A stretch of DNA of 40,867 bases from Lutibacter sp. (GTDB taxonomy: Bacteria > Bacteroidota > Bacteroidia > Flavobacteriales > Flavobacteriaceae), in NCBI GenBank assembly GCA_030694935.1, contig JAUYUA010000032.1, positions 1 through 40,867 on the forward strand, written 5' to 3'. Below are positions 8,620 through 16,500 of the stretch, piece after piece; position 1 is the stretch's first letter, and the number at the start of each line of letters is the position of its first letter. The notes under the pieces were generated by a model. The model was given only the letters and a program-made list of their open reading frames with translations. It did no database searches and was not told the DNA's origin. Made by a program: the position numbers and the translations under genes.

Positions 8620-9255
8620 TTATTTACCAAAGGCATCCGCAAGTTGCTTGGTATCAACGTATTGTTGAAAACTGATAACTTTACCATCTTTCAGTGTCCA
8701 AAGATGGGCAGCCTGAGTATTGTACTCTGCTCCGTTTTTCTTCAATTTGGCTTTGTATCTTAAAGTGGCGAGTACATGGTTGTTAGACATTTCATGGAGT
8801 TTTATATCGGTCAGACTAAAATATTCGTGCTCAGCGCCAATGCGGGCAAAAACACCATTTAATACCGCATCTGGCCCGATGTAAGGATTGCCATCGGCAT
8901 AATTGTTTCCTTCGGCTTCGTTCCAAACAATTTTAGCATCCATTACCCCAAGAACCGATGGAATATCGCCCACAGCGAATGCTTTGTAAGCACTATCAAT
9001 TACACTTAAATTAGAAGGTGTTTCAAAATTTACATCTGTATCTTTTGCAGGAATATCAAAAAGATAGTCTGCATCACCATCCATAAATATTCCGTGTTTG
9101 GTTATTTTATAACCTTGTCCGTACAAATAATCAGAAGTGATTTGTGTATTGTAATCAAAAGACGCATATATTATTTTTGCATTATCTTGACTTATTCCAT
9201 TGCTGGCAAAAGCAAAGAAAAACAGCATTGCGAAATAAATTTTTATAGTTTTCAT
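8620..9255 (-). CDS. Exported SnoaL-like (NTF2 fold) protein
   Basis: The 211-residue product has a standard signal peptide ending near SNGISQD. About 65 residues of unassigned N-terminal sequence precede a SnoaL-like domain with VIDSAYKAFAVGDIPSVLG, the acidic strand AKIVWNEAEG, and a final ALHLW-like strand (AAHLWTLKDGKV). SnoaL-like proteins are related to polyketide cyclases and limonene-epoxide hydrolases, but the catalytic acid and base are not assignable here. It is separated from the six-gene operon by a strong inverted-repeat terminator, so it likely has its own promoter; no clear TAnnTTTG box was seen in the 148 bases upstream. Confidence 0.8.
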   Translation of the reverse strand: MKTIKIYFAMLFFFAFASNGISQDNAKIIYASFDYNTQITSDYLYGQGYKITKHGIFMDGDADYLFDIPAKDTDVNFETPSNLSVIDSAYKAFAVGDIPSVLGVMDAKIVWNEAEGNNYADGNPYIGPDAVLNGVFARIGAEHEYFSLTDIKLHEMSNNHVLATLRYKAKLKKNGAEYNTQAAHLWTLKDGKVISFQQYVDTKQLADAFGK

Positions 9256-9318
9256 GGTGTTAAGTTTAAGTGATTTCTAATTTTTTTGATTATTTAAAAA
9301 TGATTTTATCAATTAAAA

Positions 9319-9375
9319 GAAATTCCTAAAAAAGAATTGGGGACTTGTAAATAGCATTCAATTTTTAGGAATTTC
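9319..9375 (-). terminator. 14-bp perfect inverted repeat ending the exported-fold operon
   Basis: The arms at 9319-9332 and 9362-9375 are perfect reverse complements (14 bp) around a 29-base loop. On the minus strand the stem runs directly into TTTTAATT. It begins 28 bases after the stop of the gene at 9404, which marks the probable end of the six-gene transcript. Confidence 0.7.
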
Positions 9376-9403
9376 CAGATCAACCATTTTACTTTGATAT
9401 TTT

Positions 9404-10186
9404 TTAACGCACTTTTTTCACAAGCGTGGCCATATATTTATATTTCATATCACGTGTAGTCAATCCTTCCTGAATTTTTTTGATTTGGGCTTCAGTCAAT
9501 TCTGAACCATTTACAGAACCTCCATTAAATAATTGATTGTAATCTTTGTACATATCCGCAGTGATATGAGTTGCATAAACATCACTTCCTGTTGGAAGCA
9601 TATATCGCATCAAACCCCAATTCCCTCTCATTCCCGCATCAACTTCTTTTTGGGCAATAGGTTGAAATACTGCTGTTTCAAATTTTTCATAATTTTCAAA
9701 ATTTGCGTCAGATACTTTCATTAAATTTATTCCAGCTATGGTGCCTAACGGCATTTGGAAATTATCTTTTGTGGCAGCTATTTGTTCCAGATAAATACGA
9801 TGCGCCAAGTCTCTTGATTTTGATGTGCTCATAAATTTTTTATCAAGTTCCGCTTGCGTCATTTTTGGATAGGCGGCTTTTAAGGCTTCCTCAAAATTTC
9901 CGGCGCTGCTCATCATTTTTACCGGATCATTATACAACGTTACCGTTAAATATTGAAATCCTTGCGCTTCGCCGCCAGGTTGTAAACTCCATAAATCCCA
10001 GCCGATGATATCCCCATTTTTGGTGCGTTGTTCCTGTATTTTTTCCCAAAAAGTCTCCGTTTCCATATAAGCTTGCTCTTGCTCATTGTCCACTTTCATA
10101 AATTCAAATATTAAATAAAGTTTGTCTTGAGCAACAACACTATTGCCTAACAGTATTATTGCGATTAGCATCAGTAATTTTTTCAT
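9404..10186 (-). CDS. Exported protein with two ferredoxin-like (ABM/DABB-type) repeats
   Basis: The 260-residue product begins with a signal peptide cleaved near NSVVAQD. The mature part appears to hold two halves of about 110 residues, each with a strand, an amphipathic helix and further strands as in dimeric alpha-beta barrels. The first half opens with LYLIFEFMKVDNEQEQAYM and has a FQYLTVTLYND strand; the second opens with GTIAGINLMKVSDANFENY and has a YATHITADMY strand. Single-domain relatives include antibiotic-biosynthesis monooxygenases and EthD proteins, which bind small aromatic molecules without a cofactor. The fold call is my inference from strand/helix pattern. It is last in the operon, 47 bases after the preceding gene. 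Confidence 0.65.
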   Translation of the reverse strand: MKKLLMLIAIILLGNSVVAQDKLYLIFEFMKVDNEQEQAYMETETFWEKIQEQRTKNGDIIGWDLWSLQPGGEAQGFQYLTVTLYNDPVKMMSSAGNFEEALKAAYPKMTQAELDKKFMSTSKSRDLAHRIYLEQIAATKDNFQMPLGTIAGINLMKVSDANFENYEKFETAVFQPIAQKEVDAGMRGNWGLMRYMLPTGSDVYATHITADMYKDYNQLFNGGSVNGSELTEAQIKKIQEGLTTRDMKYKYMATLVKKVR

Positions 10187-10233
10187 AATTTTTAATATTT
10201 AGTTAGTCTATTTGCTTTTTTATGATTCAAAAA

Positions 10234-10746
10234 TTATTTTGTTTCTGATTCAACAGCCATTTTTGCGGATTCAATTTCCTGAATTGCCAAAACAATGGGC
10301 GCATTGTCCCAATAACCATATTCCCTTACAATTTTTCCATCTATAAATTGGGCCGTTAAATGAACAGGTATTTCAAGCACTTTATTATTGGCCGACAAGG
10401 TGCCTTTCCAAACGCCCCAAAAGTTGACCCAGGTTTTTCCTTCATCTGTGATAGCCATTTCATATTCCTGGCCTTTTTCCACAAATCCTCTTGCTGAAAA
10501 TACAGTTTCGTTATTTTGATGATATTCCGGTATTTTCTTTGCGCTCATTGGTGTGCTGGTATTAAAAAACACATTTGCGGTGTCTGCATAACGAGTCAAC
10601 AAAGATTCCCACTTTTGATCGCTGTAATCTTTTATTCCTGCTTTGTAGCTTTCAATCTCTTTAGATTGTTGTGTGTAGCGTTCAGGTTTTGTGTCACACG
10701 CTGTAAAAAGAACTATTGCAAGTCCGAATAAAAATAGATTTTTCAT
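10234..10746 (-). CDS. NTF2-like lipoprotein, paralogue of the gene at 11331
   Basis: The 170-residue lipoprotein has lipobox LFTAC. It shares the following with the protein at 11331-11852: RYTQ near the mature N-terminus, KWESL, the TDxGxTWVNFWGxWxGxL block, EIPVH and FIDGKIV followed by GYWD. The last block is the typical C-terminal strand pair of SnoaL-like/NTF2 folds. The two paralogues flank the cupin gene, which suggests local duplication around or before cupin insertion. Gaps are 50 bases upstream and 47 downstream. Function is unknown; ligand binding at the outer surface or periplasmic face is a reasonable guess. Confidence 0.8.
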   Translation of the reverse strand: MKNLFLFGLAIVLFTACDTKPERYTQQSKEIESYKAGIKDYSDQKWESLLTRYADTANVFFNTSTPMSAKKIPEYHQNNETVFSARGFVEKGQEYEMAITDEGKTWVNFWGVWKGTLSANNKVLEIPVHLTAQFIDGKIVREYGYWDNAPIVLAIQEIESAKMAVESETK

Positions 10747-10796
10747 AAGTTTTGTTTTTTAGTTAGTAATTTGGTTTTTAATGTTTTGGTAATAAT

Positions 10797-11273
10797 TTAG
10801 TTTTTCATCTCTACCCTAATCAGGCGAATGGTAATTGTTGTACTCAAATTTTCTACAGAATGAGGCGCTTCCGGGTCTTTCCACATAGTCATCGGAAAAG
10901 TGAGAGGCGTTTTTAATTGCCTGGTATCCAATATGATTTTTCCTTTTTCATCAAAATCTATAAAATCGCCTGCTTCCTGAATATAAAGCACACTTGGCCA
11001 ACGATGGTGGTGAATTTCTTCTGTTTCACCGGGTGCAAGCGTAACTTCCAAAACCCTAACTTGATCGTTTTCCAATAAGATTTTATGGTTTTTTGGCGCT
11101 GCAATAACGGCATCTAAATTTGCTGACCAATAGTCTGGCTCGTCCCAATAATGCGGATCCACAGAATTATAGGCAAAAGACTTGTCTAAATTTTTTTCTT
11201 TTTCCTGGCTGAAAGTTGCACTGATTGAAATGGAAAAAATTAAGAGTGATACGTATGTTTTTAAATTTTTCAT
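10797..11273 (-). CDS. Exported cupin-domain protein
   Basis: The 158-residue product begins with a signal peptide ending at about SATFSQE. A single cupin domain covers roughly residues 60-155. Cupin motif 1 is visible as a histidine cluster (EEIHHHRWPSVLYI) followed by GDFIDFD; the second motif is less clear but contains PHSVENLS, giving the expected late histidine. Cupins bind a metal or a small ligand and include dioxygenases, isomerases and sugar-binding sensors; this one cannot be assigned further. It lies between two NTF2-like paralogues. A 9-bp hairpin lies in the upstream gap and ends 14 bases before its ATG. Confidence 0.85.
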   Translation of the reverse strand: MKNLKTYVSLLIFSISISATFSQEKEKNLDKSFAYNSVDPHYWDEPDYWSANLDAVIAAPKNHKILLENDQVRVLEVTLAPGETEEIHHHRWPSVLYIQEAGDFIDFDEKGKIILDTRQLKTPLTFPMTMWKDPEAPHSVENLSTTITIRLIRVEMKN

Positions 11274-11286
11274 ATATATTTTTTTA

Positions 11287-11319
11287 GCCTGTCCATTCCT
11301 AAAAGTAGTTTGGACAGGC
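11287..11319 (-). other. Intercistronic hairpin before the cupin gene
   Basis: Arms GCCTGTCCA (11287-11295) and TGGACAGGC (11311-11319) are perfect complements with a 15-base loop. On the minus strand the stem is followed by an A-run and then the cupin ATG, not by T residues, so it is not a standard terminator. RNA processing or translation control are possible roles. Confidence 0.6.
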
Positions 11320-11330
11320 AGTTGATTTAA

Positions 11331-11852
11331 TTATTCTTTTGTTTCAATTGAAGTTTCTGTTGGAGCAGATTCCTTCAGTTTCTGCAAATCCAGCGCTAAA
11401 GCTGAAATATCCCAATAGCCAACTTCTTTAACAATTTTTCCGTCAATAAATCGGCTCGTAATATGAACTGGGATTTCATACAATTGGTTATTTGCCGTTA
11501 GTCTTCCCTGCCACAATCCCCAAAAATTTACCCAGGTTTCTCCTTTATCCGTTACCACCATTTCATATTCAGATTCTTCACGGACATATTTCCAAGACGA
11601 AAAAATTGTGGCGTCTTGTTTGTTTTGAGCTATCATCTGAGCTAAGGACTGGGCATTTTTCTCGGTTACATTATTTAAAATTTTGGCAGTATCGGAATAA
11701 TGGGTTGCCAAAGATTCCCAATTGCCAATTTCATAATCCTTAATAACCTTTTTGTATATATCAATCTCGGGTGAATTTTGGGTATAGCGCACTTCGTTTT
11801 TACAGGATGTTATAAATGCAATTAGCATCGCAATAAGCAATATTTTTTTCAT
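11331..11852 (-). CDS. NTF2-like lipoprotein, paralogue of the gene at 10234
   Basis: Starting at the ATG at 11852 gives a 173-residue lipoprotein with lipobox FITSC; the longer frame from 11891 adds 13 residues without signal character and crosses a hairpin, so it is rejected. It is clearly related to the protein at 10234-10746 through RYTQ, NWESL, TDKGETWVNFWG, ANN, EIPVH and FIDGKIV. The C-terminal strands fit a SnoaL-like/NTF2 cone. It lies 57 bases upstream of the cupin gene and 77 bases downstream of the tandem ferredoxin-like gene. No catalytic residues can be named. Confidence 0.8.
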   Translation of the reverse strand: MKKILLIAMLIAFITSCKNEVRYTQNSPEIDIYKKVIKDYEIGNWESLATHYSDTAKILNNVTEKNAQSLAQMIAQNKQDATIFSSWKYVREESEYEMVVTDKGETWVNFWGLWQGRLTANNQLYEIPVHITSRFIDGKIVKEVGYWDISALALDLQKLKESAPTETSIETKE

Positions 11853-11871
11853 TCGTTTTGATTTTTTTAAA

Positions 11872-11903
11872 TCCGGGCATGACCATATCAAATCACACCC
11901 GAA
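11872..11903 (-). other. Intercistronic hairpin before the NTF2-like gene
   Basis: Arms 11872-11881 and 11894-11903 pair over 10 bases with two G.U pairs in the minus-strand RNA and a 12-base loop. Like the hairpin at 11287-11319 it is followed on the minus strand by an A-run and then an ATG (11852). Confidence 0.45.
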
Positions 11904-11929
11904 TTTGGCTTAGTTAGTAGCTAAGTTGA

Positions 11930-12694
11930 TTATTTTTTTGATGCTGAATAAGATAAATCTGGACGCATTCCACCTGATTTGCTTTCATACTTATCAACAT
12001 ATTTAAACATATCTTCAAATAATTTCTTTCCTTCTTCACCTAATAAAGCATCATTTTCATCACTTTGACGGACATAGTCTTGGGCATCTTTGGCCGATAC
12101 TACCGCTAAGAAATAATCGCCCATAGTTCCAAATCCGGCACGATAAATTCTAAAATGTTCTTTAGCGCCTTTTTTCTCATATAGCGCTTTTAGCTCTTTT
12201 ATTTTTTCTCTTAAATTTTGAACATTTTCAGGTGTAACATATAAAAAATGCCATTTACGATAGTTTTTTCCTTCAGTATTAATGGTAAGGCCATTTGGCA
12301 TATAGGAAAGTTCATTGCTTAAAACCACAATATAATCACCGTGCTTGTCGTAACATTTATTAAAGCGATCAAAAATGGCCCTAAAATTTTCATTTCCCAT
12401 TTTTTCTGCCAATGGAGCCAACGCATTTTTATCCAAATCGGCCATATTTTTTATGGGCGTTATGCTTAAATAAGTGCCATCATCTATTTGGGCAGTTGTC
12501 CAATCGGCATCTTTTAAATCGTGTTTTTTGCAAGCTGCAATAAAATCTTTGGACACTTTTTCATATTCGCCTGTCATAGACGGTTTTACTTGATCGTTAT
12601 GAATCCAAAAAGCTTGGTTTCCTTGTGCGTTTGAAATAATTGGCATCAGCAAAAGTGTTATTGCCAATAGCGATGTTGTTTTTAGTGTTTTCAT
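11930..12694 (-). CDS. Exported protein with two ferredoxin-like (ABM/DABB-type) repeats
   Basis: The 254-residue product has a signal peptide ending near IISNAQG. Two similar halves can be traced: the first from FWIHNDQVKPSMTGEYEKV with strand TYLSITPIKN, the second from YRKWHFLYVTPENVQNLREKI with strand DYFLAVVSAKD. This matches a duplicated alpha-beta barrel subunit such that one chain could form the usual dimeric barrel. Sequence identity to the other two tandem proteins in the operon is low, so the relation rests on pattern. It is second in the operon, only 14 bases after the first gene, which argues for coupled expression. Confidence 0.65.
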   Translation of the reverse strand: MKTLKTTSLLAITLLLMPIISNAQGNQAFWIHNDQVKPSMTGEYEKVSKDFIAACKKHDLKDADWTTAQIDDGTYLSITPIKNMADLDKNALAPLAEKMGNENFRAIFDRFNKCYDKHGDYIVVLSNELSYMPNGLTINTEGKNYRKWHFLYVTPENVQNLREKIKELKALYEKKGAKEHFRIYRAGFGTMGDYFLAVVSAKDAQDYVRQSDENDALLGEEGKKLFEDMFKYVDKYESKSGGMRPDLSYSASKK

Positions 12695-12708
12695 GATAAT
12701 TATATTTT

Positions 12709-13428
12709 TTAATTGCTTAATTCTTCATTTAGGGAGTATAAATATGACCAGGAATTTTCAACAGCGGATCTCACTTTTGCTCGCAACTCAACTGTTTTTT
12801 TCAACCCATGTTTATTTTCATATACTTTCCAAACCCCATCTTTTTTAATATCTAAATCTGCAAAGCCTTTATAAGGCGTTGAAACCATATAATCAGGGGA
12901 ATCAGGTCCGCCACCTACAAATGAATACCAAGTGCCACGAGGAGAACCTTCAACTGATCTAACTGTTGAGGTTATTTCTTTTATCGCTTCATTATATGCG
13001 GCATCATTAGTCACTCTAACAAACAACACCGAAACCAATTTTGTGCCTTCCGCAGGAGTTCTGCTTAATTCTGGCATTGTACGCGCAATGTTGTAATTTA
13101 CTTTTTCAACGTGCGGCATAATAAAATCAAGCACTTTCATGTGGCACTCTTTTCCTGCTGCATCTTCTTTGTCCATTTCAGCCCAATTGTCCATTAAGCC
13201 AGTTAAAACATACATTATTCCTTCACCTTGCACACGTCTCCAAACATTAAATTTGTCGGTCCCCTTTTTTTCCAAATAACATTCTTTCCACATTTTTACG
13301 CCAGCAATAAATTGTGATTCGTGGCCTGGTTTAACCGTAATCTCACTCATATTCAAAAGTTTGCTGCCGTCGTTTTGTGATAGTGCAAGCATTGGCAAAA
13401 GCATTGCCAGTAATAGTAATTTTTTCAT
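12709..13428 (-). CDS. Exported protein with two ferredoxin-like (ABM/DABB-type) repeats
   Basis: The 239-residue product has a signal peptide ending at about MLALSQN. The first half opens with NMSEITVKPGHESQFIAGV, the classic start of antibiotic-biosynthesis-monooxygenase and related barrels (strand, PGH turn, helix), followed by IMYVLTGLMDNWAEM. The second half opens with KLVSVLFVRVTNDAAYNEAI and has a strand around DYMVSTPYKGFADL. It is first in the operon, downstream of the HTCS gene; the 158-base gap holds the candidate promoter and operator. The fold is an inference from pattern; no enzyme activity is claimed. Confidence 0.7.
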   Translation of the reverse strand: MKKLLLLAMLLPMLALSQNDGSKLLNMSEITVKPGHESQFIAGVKMWKECYLEKKGTDKFNVWRRVQGEGIMYVLTGLMDNWAEMDKEDAAGKECHMKVLDFIMPHVEKVNYNIARTMPELSRTPAEGTKLVSVLFVRVTNDAAYNEAIKEITSTVRSVEGSPRGTWYSFVGGGPDSPDYMVSTPYKGFADLDIKKDGVWKVYENKHGLKKTVELRAKVRSAVENSWSYLYSLNEELSN

Positions 13429-13458
13429 AATTTTAATTATTTAATTAGTTAGATGTTC

Positions 13459-13466
13459 CAAAACTA
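13459..13466 (-). promoter_or_regulatory. Candidate -7 box for the exported-fold operon
   Basis: TAGTTTTG on the minus strand matches the Bacteroidetes -7 consensus TAnnTTTG exactly and lies 31 bases upstream of the ATG at 13428. No TTTG -33 element is present at the usual distance. That would fit an activator-dependent promoter, and a direct repeat sits just upstream (13496-13527). Confidence 0.5.
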
Positions 13467-13495
13467 AGCAGTTAACATCAAGAAAAATTGCACAA

Positions 13496-13527
13496 TTATC
13501 GCAAAAACATGGACTTTTATGGCAAAA
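13496..13527 (-). promoter_or_regulatory. Candidate HTCS operator: 11-bp direct repeat, 21-bp period
   Basis: Minus-strand TTTTGCGATAA (13506-13496) and TTTTGCCATAA (13527-13517) match at 10 of 11 positions and start exactly 21 bp apart, two helical turns. AraC-family DNA-binding domains recognise direct half-sites with about this spacing, as in araI1/araI2. The nearer copy lies 29 bp upstream of the -7 box, covering the -33 region. The gene immediately upstream encodes an HTCS with a C-terminal AraC domain. Binding is inferred. Confidence 0.45.
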
Positions 13528-13586
13528 GGGATGGTTTAAACACTTTAATTTACAAATTGTAAATTGGCGCTAGATTTTTGTTATGA

Positions 13587-16500
13587 TTAACGGGATATAT
13601 GGCTCTTTTTATAAGCGGAAGGACTGCAGCCAAACTGATTTTTGAAAGCTCTTGAAAAATAAGTTTGGTCGCTAAAACCTGTCTGAAAACAAATATCAGC
13701 CAAGGTTCCTGCATTTTTTTTGATTAAATCTGCTGCGCGTTGCAATCGAATGTTACGGATTAATTGGCCCGGCGCCTGATCGATAAGCGCTTGAAGTTTA
13801 CGGTGTAATTGCGACGGACTTAAACACATTTTATCGGCAAGTTGCTCCACACCAAAACTGGTGTTTTCAATATGGTCTTTTATGTGTTGAATGGCTTTTT
13901 CCAAAAACTGTTGGTCAACCGATGCCAACGGAATTTCATCGGCGGTAACAACAAATTTATTTTGGTATTTTTTAAGAAGCTGCTCTCTTTGCTGAATGAG
14001 ATTATTGATGATTATTTGAAGTTCTTTTACGCTAAATGGCTTTGTTAAATAAGCTTCAATACCGGTTTCCAATCCCGCAAGCCTGTCTTCTTGAGCGGCT
14101 TTTCCTGTTAAAATAACAATTGGAATGTGGCTGGTTTTTTCCTCGTTTCTTAATAAGTGCACCATAGAAATTCCATCTATTTCAGGCATCATTACATCGG
14201 TGATAATGACATCCGGAATGGCTTTTTTTGCTTGTTCAAATCCTTCTTCACCATTAGATGCTTCAATCACTTTGTAGGTTGGTTGCAATATATTTTTGAT
14301 AAAAGTTCGAATAGCCAAGTTATCTTCCACCAACACAATAATTTTTTTATCGAAGTTTATTTCAGGTATTTGAAGCTTTTTGGTTTGATGGGATTTTAAA
14401 CCAGAAGGTGTTTGGGTTTTTATTTCAATCTCCGATTCATTCATTATTTCAGAAACAGCGCCTACTGGAATTTCTATGGAAAAAGTCGTTCCTTTTTGAC
14501 CGGTTAATTTTTCATTTCTGAAAGCGTTGACAGTTCCATCGTGCAATTCCACCAATTCCTTTACCAAAGCCAGTCCAATACCGGTTCCTTCATACAAACG
14601 GGTATCTGAATTATCAACCTGATAAAACCGGTCAAAAATGTTGGAAATGGCATCCAACTCAATCCCAATGCCATTATCGCAAAGGCAAATGGACAGAAAT
14701 TCTTTATCTTTTCTTTGGATTGTTAAGGTGATTTCTCCGTTTTCGGGTGTGAATTTTAAGGCATTTGACAAAATATTCATCATAATTTTTTCCATTTTCT
14801 CCTCATCAAAAACCGCTTGAATATCGGTTTCATCTGAAACAAAATTCAAAGAAATATGCCTTTTTTCTGAAAAAGATTCTACTGAAAAAAATAGATTTTT
14901 GAGAAATAATACCATATTTTGCTGAGAAAGTTTTAAGGTCATTTTTCCTGCTTCCAATTTTGAAATATCCAGCAATTCATTGATTAGTTTTAAAAGTGTT
15001 TTCGCATTTTGATTGATGCCTTCTGCTTGTTTTTTTATATAATTTGTTGGCATTGCTTCCACTAAATTTTCGGCATAACCGCTAATTAATGTTAATGGTG
15101 TTCTAAATTCGTGGGAAATATTGGCGAAAAAACGCGATTTTAATTGGTCTAAAGCCTTCAACGTATGGTACTCTTTTTGTTCAAGTTCCAAATCGTTTTT
15201 CATTTTAATTCGCTTCATTTCATACCTTCTAATAAAATAGAGCAGCAATATAAAAAGCAATAAATAAAGGGTGATTGCCATCCAAGTTCCCGACCAATGC
15301 GGCAAAACCCTGAACGGAATTGAAATTCCCTCTTCATTCCAAACCCCGTCATTGTTGCTGCCTTTTACTTTTAAGGTGTAATTTCCGGAAGGCAAATGGG
15401 TAAACGTTGCCGTTCTTGCATTTTCTAAATAAATCCAGTTTTCATTAAAATTTTCAAGCTTGTACGCATATTTATTTTTGCTGGGTGATGAAAAATCGAG
15501 TGCCGCAAATTCAAATATGATGATTTCATCATTTGGCGTAAAAGTGATATTTTCGTTTCGATTGATGGGTATTTCTTTAATTTCTGCAATCTCATTCTTT
15601 TTTTTGCTTTGGCTATAAACTTTTATACTGGTAATGCTCATTAAAGGCTGAAACGGATTGTCATTTATTTGATCGGGAAAGAAATAATTGAGTCCGTTAA
15701 TGCCGCCAAAAAACAATTCCCCTTTTGAACTTTTAAAATTGGCACCCGTATTAAACTCATTGCTTTGCAAGCCGTCTTCCACATCAAAATTTCTGAATTT
15801 TTTTGTTTTCATATTGTATTTTGAAATTCCCTTATTGGTGCTTAGCCAAAGATTATCTTGCGAATCTGAAGAAATTCCATAAATCACATTGTTGGGCAAT
15901 CCCTCTTTTTGGGTGAAATGAGAAAATGACTGTTTACTGATATCAAATAAATTTAATCCGCCGGAAGTTCCAATCCACAAAAAAACATCAGGCTTTAAAG
16001 GATCAGGAAATATGGCATTTACCTGATTGTTGCTTAGGCTGTTTGGTATTTCAGGATTGTTTTGGTAACCGTAAAAAAGTTCTTTGTTTTTATCAAAAAC
16101 CAGCAAACCGTTTTTGGTTCCCAACCACAATTGGTTTTTGCCGTCTTCATAAATAACACAGCGATTTGTGAAATTATTCTTCGGATTGTCAGCCAACTTA
16201 TAATGTTTAAATATGCCTTTTTCCCTATCTGTCATTTTACTCAGATAGTTTTCGGAGACGATCCATATCATTTCATTTTTATCCTCAAAAACTGCTGAAA
16301 CTCCTTTACGCTGAATTTCATCAGGTTTTTTTTGATCATTTTTAAATTGTTTTGATATTTCTGTTTTTGGATTGTAAACAAACAATCCTTCTGTTGAGGC
16401 AAACCATAATTTACCATCTTTCGATTTAATCATTGACCAAACGCTTGTATTGCCAAAAGCGTTCAAATTTGTTGAGCTTGTTTCAAAACTCTTAAGATCA

